From Siminovitchia acidinfaciens (lineage in GTDB: Bacteria; Bacillota; Bacilli; Bacillales; Bacillaceae_C): a stretch of DNA of 64,000 bases. The position numbers and the translations under genes were made by a program. The stretch is taken from positions 859,338 through 923,337 of the forward strand of contig NZ_QYTV02000001.1 of assembly GCF_003605385.1 (NCBI RefSeq), read 5' to 3'. Every line of letters starts with the position of its first letter. The stretch's first letter is position 1. The notes beneath the pieces were generated by a model. The model had not been told where the DNA came from. It saw only the letters and a list, made by a program, of their open reading frames with translations, and searched no databases. This document shows, in pieces, positions 8,539-16,882 of the stretch.

Positions 8539-9177
8539 TTATCTGGAATTGATCATGCGATCTTCTCTACTTTCACCATTTTCATTTTCAGTATCACTCA
8601 TTTTTCGCCCTTGTGGAGAGCTTTCTTTCATCATACGGACTGTACTTCTGACCGTTTGATCTTTGTCGGCAGAATTAGGTTTCATGGAAGCAATGTTTTC
8701 AACGTATTGTCTTAAAGCCGGGTCATCAGTAACATACACATGATACCAGCGTGGTACGGCAGACATAGCTGTTTTCTTGACTTGATCAGCCGTATCGAAA
8801 CGGGATTTTTTATCTGTTTCACTTAATTTATAGGCAATTAATACCTCAGCGTCTGTAACGACAACACTGCTGTCAAGAACATTTGGTAGAGCCACCGTCA
8901 TCTTACTGATCATACTGGCTGTTTTTTCGCGATCCATAGCGTCATTACGGTTGAATTTTGCCGTTTCACCAGGGACAGGGCTTTTAACTTCCCGAACAAA
9001 TCCAAAATTATTATCGTTATTTGACGGGTTATATAAATCATGCCTGTCATCCCTGTTAATCGTGTTCCCGCTTTTCTTGTAAACAGCGTCATTTTCTGCA
9101 GTTTGGCGTTCATTTACGGCGCAGGCACCCAGTATCATGGCACTTAAAATGATCGCTCCAACCTTTGACTTTTTCAA
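8539..9177 (-). CDS. yutC: YutC, YhcN/YlaJ-type sporulation lipoprotein
   Basis: Predicted membrane lipoprotein, 212 aa, of the YhcN/YlaJ family found in spore formers. The signal peptide KKSKVGAIILSAMILGAC ends in the lipobox LGAC. A hydrophilic spacer rich in Asn/Asp follows, then the conserved domain (about 85-180) with VVTDAEVLIAYKL and a tail of charged residues. TTG 9177 lies seven bases after AGGAGGTG; the GTG at 9186 overlaps the ribosome site. Precise role unknown; relatives are spore-membrane or germination linked. Confidence 0.82.
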   Translation of the reverse strand: MKKSKVGAIILSAMILGACAVNERQTAENDAVYKKSGNTINRDDRHDLYNPSNNDNNFGFVREVKSPVPGETAKFNRNDAMDREKTASMISKMTVALPNVLDSSVVVTDAEVLIAYKLSETDKKSRFDTADQVKKTAMSAVPRWYHVYVTDDPALRQYVENIASMKPNSADKDQTVRSTVRMMKESSPQGRKMSDTENENGESREDRMINSR

Positions 9178-9291
9178 AAAATACACCTCCTCTACATTAG
9201 GATGTACTGAAAAGCAAGTTTTTTACTAGAAATTGTTGCCGTTTGAGTTATAATTTAAAGAAGTGATTAATAAACTAAGCGGGTGAGATAA

Positions 9292-9567
9292 TTGGTTGCA
9301 ATACAAAATAAGCAATATGAGCTCGTTGAAGAATTCCGGGACGGCTTCAATGAGGAAGCTTTGAGGGCTCGCTTCAGCGATATATTAATAAAATACGATT
9401 ATATTGTCGGTGATTGGGGATATGGCCAACTCCGTTTAAAGGGCTTCTTTTCAGATGATAACAATAAGGCATCTTTTGATACGAAAATAAGCACAATGTC
9501 GGACTATTTATACGAATACTGTAACTTTGGCTGCGCGTATTTTGTGTTGAGAAAAGTGGATAAATAG
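9292..9567 (+). CDS. yutD: YutD, DUF1027 protein
   Basis: Conserved 91-residue cytoplasmic protein, function unknown. Family core is DGFNEEALRARFSDIL..YDYIVGDWGYGQLRLKGFF and the C-terminal YEYCNFGCAYFVL with two Cys. Start is a TTG behind GGGTGAG. The TAG stop is also the first triplet of the following repeat element (TAGAAAAGCG...), so the element abuts or donates the stop. Confidence 0.85.
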   Translation: MVAIQNKQYELVEEFRDGFNEEALRARFSDILIKYDYIVGDWGYGQLRLKGFFSDDNNKASFDTKISTMSDYLYEYCNFGCAYFVLRKVDK

Positions 9568-9741
9568 AAAAGCGGAGGCGCCTGGTTAGCCCCGACAAGC
9601 ATAGGGCAATCGCTGAAAGAGGCGCAGTTTGCCTTTAGCAACGATTTTGACTTATGACTTCGAGGGCTAGGCGCCGCAGGCAGGCTCAAGCAGCGACGTC
9701 CTGTCGCTTCGCCTGCATTAGCACATCCTGTGCGTCGCTGG
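9565..9741 (-). repeat. Mosaic intergenic repeat, copy R1 (inverted)
   Basis: Member of the dispersed family defined by the ends CTAGCTCCAGCGCCTAG and CTTGTCGGGGCTG...GGCGCTT..GCTTTTCTA. R1 is reversed: it opens at the yutD stop with the complement of the tail and later shows the head (GGGCTAGGCGCC). It holds two small hairpins: AGCGAC-gtcct-GTCGCT (9692-9708) and GCAC-atcct-GTGC (9721-9733). Confidence 0.85.
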
Positions 9742-9796
9742 ATAATGAGAAAAGTTGAAATACCCGTTTACGATATACGAAAAATTCCTCCCCATT

Positions 9797-9832
9797 AAAA
9801 AATGGCCAAGCTTTGTTCTTGGCCATTTTTTA
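9797..9832. terminator. Bidirectional terminator yutD / 9834 gene
   Basis: AAAAATGGCCAAG / CTTGGCCATTTTT stem with a seven-base loop, A-run before and T-run after, between two convergent genes. Confidence 0.88.
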
Positions 9833-9833
9833 G

Positions 9834-10148
9834 TCAGCTATCTTCATAAGGGGGTTCCGTATCCCTGTTTGGATCATCATGTGTCGGATGGGCACCGGGA
9901 AACTCCCGCGGCCTGTTTTGGTGCATGGATTTGTATTCATAGTTAAATGCACTGTACGGTCGCTGTCCTTCTTCCCAGGGGGTGGATTTATTTTCAACCT
10001 TTGTATGTTTACCACTGGGTGCTCCATATGGCCCCTCGGGAAAATCTTCGGGAATAATAAAGTTTCTTTGGGTTTCAACATTAGATACATCAGTATAAGT
10101 GATTTCCTCTTTATCGGGATGATCGCCATCGCGGCGGGTTTCGTCCAT
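9834..10148 (-). CDS. Conserved hydrophilic cytosolic protein
   Basis: A 104-residue, very polar protein without membrane segments; I recognise it only as a Bacillus-type conserved hypothetical. It is rich in Asp, Glu and Pro with motifs RNFIIPEDFPEGPYGAP, STPWEEGQRPYSAFNYE and a C-terminal PGAHPTHDDPN. ATG 10148 lies eight bases after AAGGTGG; the GTG at 10160 overlaps it. It converges on yutD and shares the terminator at 9797-9832. No function can be assigned. Confidence 0.7.
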   Translation of the reverse strand: MDETRRDGDHPDKEEITYTDVSNVETQRNFIIPEDFPEGPYGAPSGKHTKVENKSTPWEEGQRPYSAFNYEYKSMHQNRPREFPGAHPTHDDPNRDTEPPYEDS

Positions 10149-10258
10149 GTAAGTGACCACCTTTTTATGTTTAAAATGCCCCTGATCGTTGCTGCTATTC
10201 GTTTATAGTTCATTTATTTGATAAGATAGGTATAACAAATGTTGGAGGTAATCAGAAC

Positions 10259-10696
10259 GTGTATTTTGTAGATCGCGAAAAAATTGAGAAAACATTAACG
10301 TATATGGAAAAACAAATTCTGCTTTTTGAAGAAAAAGATGAATGGGCTACAGACATTGAAAAAGGTGCGCTTGAAAGGATTGCGCAGACTATTATCGAGT
10401 CCATATTAGATACAGGTAATGCAATGATCGACGGATTTATCATGCGGGATCCCGGAAGTTATGAGGATATTATTGATATTCTTACGGATGAAAAAGTTAT
10501 CACTAACGATATGAGTGAAAGCTTGAAATCAGTCATCAAATTCAGAAAAATGCTCGTACAACAATATATTGAAGTTGATCATAGCCAGGTAAAGTCCATG
10601 CTGAAAGAAGAATTGGCATCTCTTAAACAATTTTCGCCGAAAGTCAGGGATTATTTAACAAATGAATTGGGGCCCGTTTCAGCATTTAAGAAGTGA
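10259..10696 (+). CDS. yutE: YutE, DUF86/HepT-like protein
   Basis: All-helical HepT/DUF86 (HEPN-like) protein, 145 aa. HepT toxins use an RX4-6HXY motif for RNase activity; here the matching place reads RKMLVQQY, with Gln where His is expected, and no MntA-type nucleotidyltransferase partner lies nearby. It therefore looks like a housekeeping member rather than a toxin-antitoxin toxin. GTG start with GGAGG ten bases upstream. yutF follows 19 bp later and is probably co-transcribed. Confidence 0.85.
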   Translation: MYFVDREKIEKTLTYMEKQILLFEEKDEWATDIEKGALERIAQTIIESILDTGNAMIDGFIMRDPGSYEDIIDILTDEKVITNDMSESLKSVIKFRKMLVQQYIEVDHSQVKSMLKEELASLKQFSPKVRDYLTNELGPVSAFKK

Positions 10697-10715
10697 TGTG
10701 GGAAGGTGAAGTCCA

Positions 10716-11480
10716 TTGAAAAACTATGATGGCTATCTTATTGATTTGGACGGTACAATGTATAGGGGGACAGAAAGTATCCCGGATGCTATCGAGTTTG
10801 TAAAGCGATTGAAGCAAAAAGGGGTACCTTATTTATTTGTGACGAACAATTCCTCCAAAACCCCGGAACAAGTGGCGGATTACTTAAACCATTTTGGAAT
10901 TGAAGCTGAAAAGAAGGATGTATTCACGACTTCATTGGCAACTGTCGAGTATCTGTATGCAAACCATCCTGAAACTTCAATTTATGTTATTGGTGAGGAG
11001 GGACTGACAACAGCTTTACGTGAAAAAGGATTCAAATTTGATGAACAGAATCCCGAGGCAGTTGTTATCGGTATTGACCGGGAAATAACATATGATAAGC
11101 TTGCTAAGGCATGCCTTGCTGTCCGAAATGGCGCTTTGTTTATATCGACAAATGGCGACGTAGCCCTTCCGACGGAAAAGGGATTGATGCCTGGAAACGG
11201 TGCTATTACATCCGTAATATCAGTTTCGACCCAAACAGACCCCATCTTTATCGGGAAGCCGTATTCTATCATCATGGAGCAGGCATTAAAAGCTCTTGGC
11301 ACTCCAAAAGATAAAACATTGATGATTGGTGATAATTACGATACCGATATTATGGCAGGCATCAATTTTGAAATGGACACGCTTCTTGTACATACAGGCG
11401 TAACGACAAAAGAGATATTAGAGGAAAAGAAGCGCCAACCGACCTATGTTTTAGATACACTTGCACATTGGATGGTTTAA
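10716..11480 (+). CDS. yutF: YutF, NagD-type HAD phosphatase
   Basis: HAD-superfamily subfamily IIA hydrolase, 254 aa. Motif I is DLDGTMY (residues 10-16), motif II TNNSS (about 43-47), motif III Lys in GKPYS, motif IV GDNYDTDI. The alpha/beta cap between motifs II and III matches the NagD class (p-nitrophenyl phosphatase, nucleotide or sugar phosphate phosphatases). True substrate unknown. Start is TTG behind GGAAGGTGA. It forms a pair with yutE and ends at a strong terminator. Confidence 0.9.
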   Translation: MKNYDGYLIDLDGTMYRGTESIPDAIEFVKRLKQKGVPYLFVTNNSSKTPEQVADYLNHFGIEAEKKDVFTTSLATVEYLYANHPETSIYVIGEEGLTTALREKGFKFDEQNPEAVVIGIDREITYDKLAKACLAVRNGALFISTNGDVALPTEKGLMPGNGAITSVISVSTQTDPIFIGKPYSIIMEQALKALGTPKDKTLMIGDNYDTDIMAGINFEMDTLLVHTGVTTKEILEEKKRQPTYVLDTLAHWMV

Positions 11481-11501
11481 ATTCCGTAGCTGTTAAAGAA
11501 G

Positions 11502-11545
11502 AGGCCTGATCCCGGTTGATTACTGGGGTCAGGCCTTTAAAAATT
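11502..11545 (+). terminator. Terminator after yutF
   Basis: AGGCCTGA / TCAGGCCT stem extended by CCC/GGG, followed by TT then AAAAATTA; T-run is weak. Confidence 0.65.
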
Positions 11546-11739
11546 ACATAAAAATGCTTCAGCGTGTCCCCGAGCGCAAGAACATACGGAGTATTCATGA
11601 CGAATGTGACCTTTCGTTAATCGAGGAGGATATTCAATAGTGCAGCCCAACGTGGGATGAAAATCAGCCGCATTGGTGTGGTTGCTGGTGAATTACCTTC
11701 TCCATCATTTGCCTATTTAAGGCTCTGTCTCCGTGCTTA

Positions 11740-13341
11740 CTAATTTAATCTAAATCCTGCCACTACAGCATTTAGTTTACCTGCCAAACCTGTCAATGCA
11801 TTAGCGGTAGACGCAGTTTCTTCACTGCTGGCAGCTGTCTTTTCGGTCGTGAAGGATATGCTCTCAATATGAGAGAGGACTTCTGACGACTGTGCAGCCT
11901 GTTCTTCGCTTGCACTTGCAATTTCTGTCACCCTGTCTCCAGTGCGATTAATCATGCTAATGATTTTTTCAAAGGCCTCTCGGGATTTTTGTGTTTTGGC
12001 TGCTCCTTCCTCAACAGAGGTTATACTAAGAAAAGTGGCTTCTTGCATGTTTTTTACGATACTCGAAATTTCATTCGTCGCTTCAGCGCTTCTATCTGCA
12101 AGCTTGCGCACTTCATCTGCGACGACTGCAAACCCTCGTCCCTGTTCACCAGCCCTGGCTGCTTCAATTGCTGCATTCAGAGCAAGAAGGTTTGTTTGAT
12201 CTGCAATTTCGTCAATGACCCCAATGATCTCTCCAATTTTCCTCGAACCCTCTTCCAACCGTGACATTTGCAAGCTGATTAAGCCGGCGCCTTCCACAGA
12301 GGATTGAACGACTTTTTCCCCATCTTCGGCAATTTTTATTGTTTTAAGCGCCAAACCTGCAGCATCTTCAGTGTTTTGTGCTATAGAGCTTATGGCCCCC
12401 GACAGTTCCTTAAACAATTCATTCATTGTTTGAGTAGCATTTGACTGACTTGTACTTGCATTTGCTATCTCTTCGGTACTGGCTGAAACCTGTTCCGAGG
12501 ATGCGGAGAGATTTTCTGCGGCATTTAAAATATTTTGGATTGTCTCTCTCAGGTTTTTAATCATTTTATTTGTTGAATGAGCCAGGGCTCCGACTTCATC
12601 CTCCATGTGTATTTTTGTTGTTTCGGATAAATCGCCCTCTGCCACTTTTTCAACTAAATCAACCAATTGGCGCAGCGGTTGTGAAATACCCCTTGCAATG
12701 ACAATGCCGAATACAATACTTAGGATAAAAATAAGCGAAATAATACCAATTGTTACAACTAATGTTGTTAAATAAGTTTTCTCAGCAGCTTTTTGTCCTT
12801 TTGCGGCTAAAATAGCTTCTGATTTCATTAACTCATTCAATTCCTCAAACATCTTATTTTGAAATTTGAGCAACCCTCCGTTAAGGGTTAACAGGTATTC
12901 GGCACTTTTCCCGTCAAGTGCCAATTGAACAGCTTGATCATATGAAATATTGTGAGATTCCCATTGATTATTAAATCGTGCCATCTTAACTTTCTGTTCC
13001 TCTGTCAAATGGCTTTTACTATACGCCTCGATGTGTGTATCAATTTTTTCTCTGATTTGCTCTATTTCTTTTGTCTTCTTGTCCACTTCGTTCGGGTATA
13101 AATATAAATCCTGGCTAGATAGTCGTAATTGTTGGACAAGGTTCCTGGCTTCTCCAAGCTCTTGGCCAGGTATAAGGCTTTCACTGTATATCTTTTCTAT
13201 CTCTTCATTTATTTTGCTCATTTGCGATAGTGCAATAATACCTGTACCGACTTGAAACAATGCGATAATAAGAAAAGCTGATGTCAATTTCACACCGATT
13301 TTTAAATTCAAAAACCAATTGAACAGTTTTTTTAAGTTCAT
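11740..13341 (-). CDS. Methyl-accepting chemotaxis protein
   Basis: Transmembrane chemoreceptor, 533 aa. Helix TM1 (about 18-40) is followed by a four-helix-bundle type sensor region (about 45-190), TM2 (about 192-214), a HAMP domain, and the signalling domain. The hairpin tip reads EIADQTNLLALNAAIEAARAG, then GRGFAVVADEVRKLA, the universal CheA/CheW contact site. It couples an unknown stimulus to the flagellar motor. ATG 13341 chosen; a GTG lies one codon upstream. A sigma-D-like promoter lies about 70 bp upstream, fitting a motility gene. The gene is absent between yutF and yutG in B. subtilis, so it is an insertion in this lineage. Confidence 0.93.
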   Translation of the reverse strand: MNLKKLFNWFLNLKIGVKLTSAFLIIALFQVGTGIIALSQMSKINEEIEKIYSESLIPGQELGEARNLVQQLRLSSQDLYLYPNEVDKKTKEIEQIREKIDTHIEAYSKSHLTEEQKVKMARFNNQWESHNISYDQAVQLALDGKSAEYLLTLNGGLLKFQNKMFEELNELMKSEAILAAKGQKAAEKTYLTTLVVTIGIISLIFILSIVFGIVIARGISQPLRQLVDLVEKVAEGDLSETTKIHMEDEVGALAHSTNKMIKNLRETIQNILNAAENLSASSEQVSASTEEIANASTSQSNATQTMNELFKELSGAISSIAQNTEDAAGLALKTIKIAEDGEKVVQSSVEGAGLISLQMSRLEEGSRKIGEIIGVIDEIADQTNLLALNAAIEAARAGEQGRGFAVVADEVRKLADRSAEATNEISSIVKNMQEATFLSITSVEEGAAKTQKSREAFEKIISMINRTGDRVTEIASASEEQAAQSSEVLSHIESISFTTEKTAASSEETASTANALTGLAGKLNAVVAGFRLN

Positions 13342-13409
13342 CACTTTACACCGTCCTGCTATTTTACTTTAGATCATGACAGAGCCATTTATGGGAAATG
13401 TCACTTTTA

Positions 13410-13435
13410 AAATCGGCATAAACAATCACGATTGA
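13410..13435 (-). promoter_or_regulatory. sigma-D-like promoter for the chemoreceptor
   Basis: On the minus strand TCAA (13435-13432), 14 bases, then GCCGATTT (13417-13410), against the sigma-D consensus TAAA-N15-GCCGATAT. Confidence 0.5.
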
Positions 13436-13562
13436 AGGTTATTTACAGGAACTTAACAATGCAGTCAGTAAACTTTACAAAAGCTTAATAAAGTTAACTA
13501 ATTTTTTTATAGCTGAAGGTTGGGCCAGGAGGAAAGGGGAAGAGAAGGGGTGATGAGTCACA

Positions 13563-13589
13563 GAAAAGGCGGCCTCATGGCCGCCTCGA
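13563..13589 (-). terminator. Terminator after yutG
   Basis: Minus strand: GAGGCGGCC / GGCCGCCTT stem with four-base loop, then TTTCT. Confidence 0.8.
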
Positions 13590-13603
13590 TAATTGTTAGA
13601 TAT

Positions 13604-14104
13604 TTATTCTTCACCCTTTGCACTATGCGCCAGCCTGCTAGAAGCGGCTGCAGCAATCGCACCGACGATATCGTCCAGGAAGGTATTGACCTCACCAGTT
13701 GAATGGTCATTCAGATGTGCTAGAATACCAGGTTTTTGTTTGTCAATGTAACCATAATTTGTAAATCCGATCGATCCATATACATTCACAATTGAAAAAG
13801 CCAATATTTCATCCACGCCGTACAGGCTTTCATCTGTATTGATGATGGTTTGAAGCGGTTCATCCAGTTTGCCCTGTTCAGCCAGCATATCCAATTGAAT
13901 TCCTGTTAATATGGCATTTTGGACTTCACGTTTACGCAGGACACGCTCAATATTAAAAATGCAATCATCAACTGTTAGCTCGGGATGGTATTTTTTTTGC
14001 AAATACATCACAAGTTCTGCGATATCTTCAATGGTCACACCGCGTTCATTCAATAGGCGGCGTGCTGTCTTTTCCAGTTTTGTCATTTTTCTTTCTATGC
14101 TCAT
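13604..14104 (-). CDS. yutG: YutG, phosphatidylglycerophosphatase A-like
   Basis: PgpA-family protein, 166 aa, thought to remove phosphate from phosphatidylglycerophosphate in phosphatidylglycerol synthesis. The conserved centre VYGSIGFTNYGYIDKQKPGIL and FLDDIVGAIAAA matches the family signature, but unlike E. coli PgpA it lacks several strongly hydrophobic helices and looks largely soluble. ATG start behind GGGTGAG. Isolated, with its own terminator. Activity inferred from family only. Confidence 0.82.
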   Translation of the reverse strand: MSIERKMTKLEKTARRLLNERGVTIEDIAELVMYLQKKYHPELTVDDCIFNIERVLRKREVQNAILTGIQLDMLAEQGKLDEPLQTIINTDESLYGVDEILAFSIVNVYGSIGFTNYGYIDKQKPGILAHLNDHSTGEVNTFLDDIVGAIAAAASSRLAHSAKGEE

Positions 14105-14263
14105 TTATCTCACCCTTTATTAAATGTTTGATCTCGATGCATCTTTTTTATTTAAATATTTCCTTCCCAGCCATTTCCATGTAAAAAACAAACCTTCAGC
14201 AAATTAGCTGATCTCGCTCATATATTTAAAAAAGAGGAAAATGTGATAAGAGAGGGATGTTTT

Positions 14264-15256
14264 ATGGCGATGGACATTTTGGAGAAGTATTTTAACATTA
14301 AAGCGGATCAATCGATCCGGATTGGACGGCAAATTCGCCATGTTTCGAATGGTTTGTTGTATACTATTGTCTCTGTGACACATGTGGAACAGGAGGTTCT
14401 AATAGAATTATATGAAATGTCTGAGCACATGGCAAAGAATTCTGACAAAAAAGTTGCAAGATTTGTTTCAGGCAAAGAAGGTAAGTACTTAATTACTCAT
14501 GAAAATGAGGATTATGTACTCCTACAAAATCAATTTCATACGACAAACCGACTCAGAAAGACTGGCCGTCAACTGGCTAAATTCCATAACCGTGGAAAAA
14601 ATCTTCAGGCCCCCATCAAGACTTTGAATCGGGCCGGCGAATGGAAGGATTTTTGGGCTGCCAGGCTTGACCAAATGGAAAAGGTTTGGGGTGGCTTGAG
14701 CCAAGAGCCCCCAAGGGAAGAGTTTGACAAGATGTTCATTGAATCTTTCCCTTACTATATGGGACTTTGTGAAAATGCAATTCAATATGTAACTGATACA
14801 GAACTGGACGAGAAGCCGCAGCATTTTGATTATGGAACAATTTGTCATGAACGCTTTCATGAAGATCTTTGGAAAAATGAACAAGAGATCAGAAATCCAT
14901 TTGATTGGGTGCTTGACCATCCATCCAGGGATATTTCCGAATGGGTCAGGGACCGATACTTTAAAGGAAGCCGGATACTTCGTCCTGATATGATGAGCTT
15001 TTTAAACGACTACCAATCCGTTTCCCCAATATCTCCTTTTGCCTGGAGACTTATCTATGCAAGACTATTGTTTCCCTTGCATTACTTTGTCTGTGTGGAA
15101 GAATATTACAATACACATTCACAATCAGTAAAAAAGCATCTTGAAGAAACCCTCGACAGATATTTAAGGGATACGAAGGATTATGAACAGTTCCTGCGTT
15201 CTTTTTATACAATGGTGGGCGTGAAAAAAAAATTGCCGGCGGTTGAATGGCTTTAA
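14264..15256 (+). CDS. yutH: YutH, endospore coat-associated protein
   Basis: Spore coat-associated protein, 330 aa, distantly related to the CotS/aminoglycoside phosphotransferase-like fold and made late in sporulation in B. subtilis. The ATG at 14264 is preferred because GAGAGGG lies seven bases upstream; the GTG at 14243 has no ribosome site. Conserved pieces include LAKFHNRGK, FDYGTICHERFH and NPFDWVLDHPSRDISEW, the last resembling the kinase DHA/DxxDW-type loop. Enzymatic activity is uncertain. Confidence 0.85.
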   Translation: MAMDILEKYFNIKADQSIRIGRQIRHVSNGLLYTIVSVTHVEQEVLIELYEMSEHMAKNSDKKVARFVSGKEGKYLITHENEDYVLLQNQFHTTNRLRKTGRQLAKFHNRGKNLQAPIKTLNRAGEWKDFWAARLDQMEKVWGGLSQEPPREEFDKMFIESFPYYMGLCENAIQYVTDTELDEKPQHFDYGTICHERFHEDLWKNEQEIRNPFDWVLDHPSRDISEWVRDRYFKGSRILRPDMMSFLNDYQSVSPISPFAWRLIYARLLFPLHYFVCVEEYYNTHSQSVKKHLEETLDRYLRDTKDYEQFLRSFYTMVGVKKKLPAVEWL

Positions 15257-15270
15257 AATATTTTGCTAAA

Positions 15271-15301
15271 ACGAAAAAGCGATCCGGAAAATCCGAATCG
15301 C
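15271..15301 (-). terminator. Terminator after yutI
   Basis: Minus strand: GCGAT-t-CGGA / TCCG-g-ATCGC-like stem followed by TTTTTCGTTTT. It lies between convergent yutH and yutI. Confidence 0.75.
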
Positions 15302-15304
15302 GAA

Positions 15305-15541
15305 TTAAAATACCTGTTCTACTTCAATGACGCCAGGCACTTCTTCGACTAATGCTCGCTCTATGCCGGCTTTTAATGTAATAGTTGAGCTTGGGCAAGT
15401 ACCGCAGGCACCCAAAAGGCGAAGTTTTACAATTCCTTCATCTACATCAACGAGTTCGCAGTCACCGCCGTCGCGAAGCAGAAATGGACGCAATTTATCG
15501 AGTACTTCTTGAACTTGACTGATCATTGTTTGTTCAGACAT
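15305..15541 (-). CDS. yutI: YutI, NifU-like Fe-S scaffold (Nfu)
   Basis: NifU C-terminal domain protein, 78 aa, which can carry and hand on [4Fe-4S] clusters. The Cys pair is in [20 protein letters not shown] (CxxC, about residues 46-49). Size equals that of stand-alone Nfu proteins. ATG start with GGAAGGGAG nine bases upstream. It sits among other Fe-S and thiol genes (yuzD, yuzB, the ErpA-type carrier). Confidence 0.92.
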   Translation of the reverse strand: MSEQTMISQVQEVLDKLRPFLLRDGGDCELVDVDEGIVKLRLLGACGTCPSSTITLKAGIERALVEEVPGVIEVEQVF

Positions 15542-15761
15542 TCAGATCTACTCCCTTCCTATTACCCATTATAAGCAGAAATGAAAAAAAAATCTATGGG
15601 TTTGTTTGGGCTTGCCCATCTGTTGCAGTTTTTCGAGGGCAGCCTCTAAGGTTTGGTTTTAGATGAAGGCAACTTTTTGGTCTAGAAAAAGGTGGCTTCC
15701 ATTTGTTGGGGAAATTATTTGGAATCCTTAACGGCATTCCGTGATCTTTATTTATAAGTTA

Positions 15762-15962
15762 TGTTTAGCGCCAGGCGCCATCGGCTAAAGGTCACAAACT
15801 GGATGAAAAATATACATGCTAAGGATGCTTCGCATGGTGTGATATAAGTTAGTTGCTTCGCATGGTGTAATATAAGTTAGTTGCTTTGCTGTGGTGGCTT
15901 AGTTGCCTCCTTGCAATTCGTCATGTGCTTGTTGCCCGAGGCTGAACGCCTTGCGCTTTTCT
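15762..15962 (+). repeat. Mosaic intergenic repeat, copy R2
   Basis: Degenerate copy between divergent yutI and yuzD. The head (GCGCCAGGCGCCATCGGCT) and tail (CTTGTTGCCCGAGGC..GCCTTGCGCTTTTCT) are clear. Inside it a 28-base unit (TTGCTTCGCATGGTGTRATATAAGTTAG) is present twice in tandem, followed by a part copy. The 220 bases between yutI and R2 show no gene. Confidence 0.8.
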
Positions 15963-16003
15963 TTATAAAATCGGTACAATAAAGGGAAAGGAGCGTGGGA
16001 GCA

Positions 16004-16327
16004 ATGAAAAAGGAAGCAGAGATTTTTGTATATGGGGCAGAGCAGATTTGCGCAAGTTGTGTGAATCTCCCTTCTTCGAAAGAAACATATGAATGGCTGG
16101 AAGCTGCCATCTCCCGGAAATATCCCGGACAGCCGTTTAAAATCCATTACATCGATATTTTTAATCCGCCGGAAGATGAAGCTGCAAAAGCATTTGCAGA
16201 GCGGGTAGTCGAGGAAGACTTATTTTATCCGGTCGTCACCATGGATGACGAAATCATCGGTGAGGGGAACCCAAGGTTAAAAGATGTGTATAAGAAGTTG
16301 GAAGAACATGGATACCACGCAGAATAA
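16004..16327 (+). CDS. yuzD: YuzD, DUF1462 thioredoxin-like protein
   Basis: Thioredoxin-fold protein of the YuzD/DUF1462 family, 107 aa. A CxxC pair sits in GAEQICASCVNLPSS, in the position of a thioredoxin active site, and GEGNPRLKDVYKKLEE closes the fold. Its partner is unknown; the yutI neighbourhood suggests a link to Fe-S or disulfide handling. ATG 16004 preferred over GTG 15995, which touches the AAAGGAG site. Ends at a strong terminator. Confidence 0.88.
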   Translation: MKKEAEIFVYGAEQICASCVNLPSSKETYEWLEAAISRKYPGQPFKIHYIDIFNPPEDEAAKAFAERVVEEDLFYPVVTMDDEIIGEGNPRLKDVYKKLEEHGYHAE

Positions 16328-16329
16328 AA

Positions 16330-16369
16330 AATGCCGGAATCAGTATAAAAACCCTGATTCCGGCATTTT
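16330..16369 (+). terminator. Terminator after yuzD
   Basis: AATGCCGGAATCAG / CTGATTCCGGCATT stem, ten-base loop, TT run. Confidence 0.85.
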
Positions 16370-16390
16370 CGATATATCGAGAAATGTAAA

Positions 16391-16881
16391 TGGACAGCCG
16401 CTTTCGTATTTATAACACAATTCCCGCGCCTAGCCCCTCGAGGTCATAAGCCAGTTGCTTCTGAAGGCAAAAAACGCCGTCAGGCAGCACCCTTCTTATG
16501 CTTGTCGGGGCTGACCGAGGCGCTTCTGCTTTTCTACTGTCTAGCTTCAGGCTCCAGCGACTAGCAGACTTCCTTCTCTGGGTGCTCCAAGGCAAAGCTT
16601 ATTCAGGAAGCTATGTTACCTTGTCGCAAAGCTGCTTGAAGTTTACTCGAGGAAGATACACACGATGTTATTGAAGTCAGTAGCTTTCCTACGATAAGTC
16701 AACATCGGCTTGCCTGCGGCTTCGCCGTGTTTCCTTTATCTCGTCAGGAGTCGTCCAGTGTCTAGCTCCAGCGCCTAGCTCCTCGAGGTCATAAGCCAGT
16801 TGCTTCTGAAGGCAAGAAACGCCTTCAGGCAGCACCCTTCTTATGCTTGTCGGGGCTGACCGAGGCGCTTCTGCTTTTCTA
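16391..16881 (+). repeat. Mosaic intergenic repeat, double copy R3
   Basis: Compound element between convergent yuzD and yutJ. A 113-base block occurs twice (16426-16538 and 16771-16883) as a direct repeat with only a few mismatches, 345 bases apart; each has the head (GCGCCTAGC..CTCGAGGTCATAAGCC) and tail (CTTGTCGGGGCTGACCGAGG..TTTTCTA). The block between them contains other family modules. The last base pairs touch the yutJ stop codon. Confidence 0.9.
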
Positions 16882-16882
16882 C

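Noticed and set aside
11546-11739. Possible small gene between yutF and the chemoreceptor (AGGAGG at about 11621)
   Set aside because: The frames behind the ribosome-like site are 28 codons or fewer and look like nothing known.
15951-15980. TTGCGC-18-TACAAT, as if the tail of R2 supplied a -35 for yuzD
   Set aside because: The -35 matches only half the consensus and the start site would fall on the ribosome site; too weak to claim.
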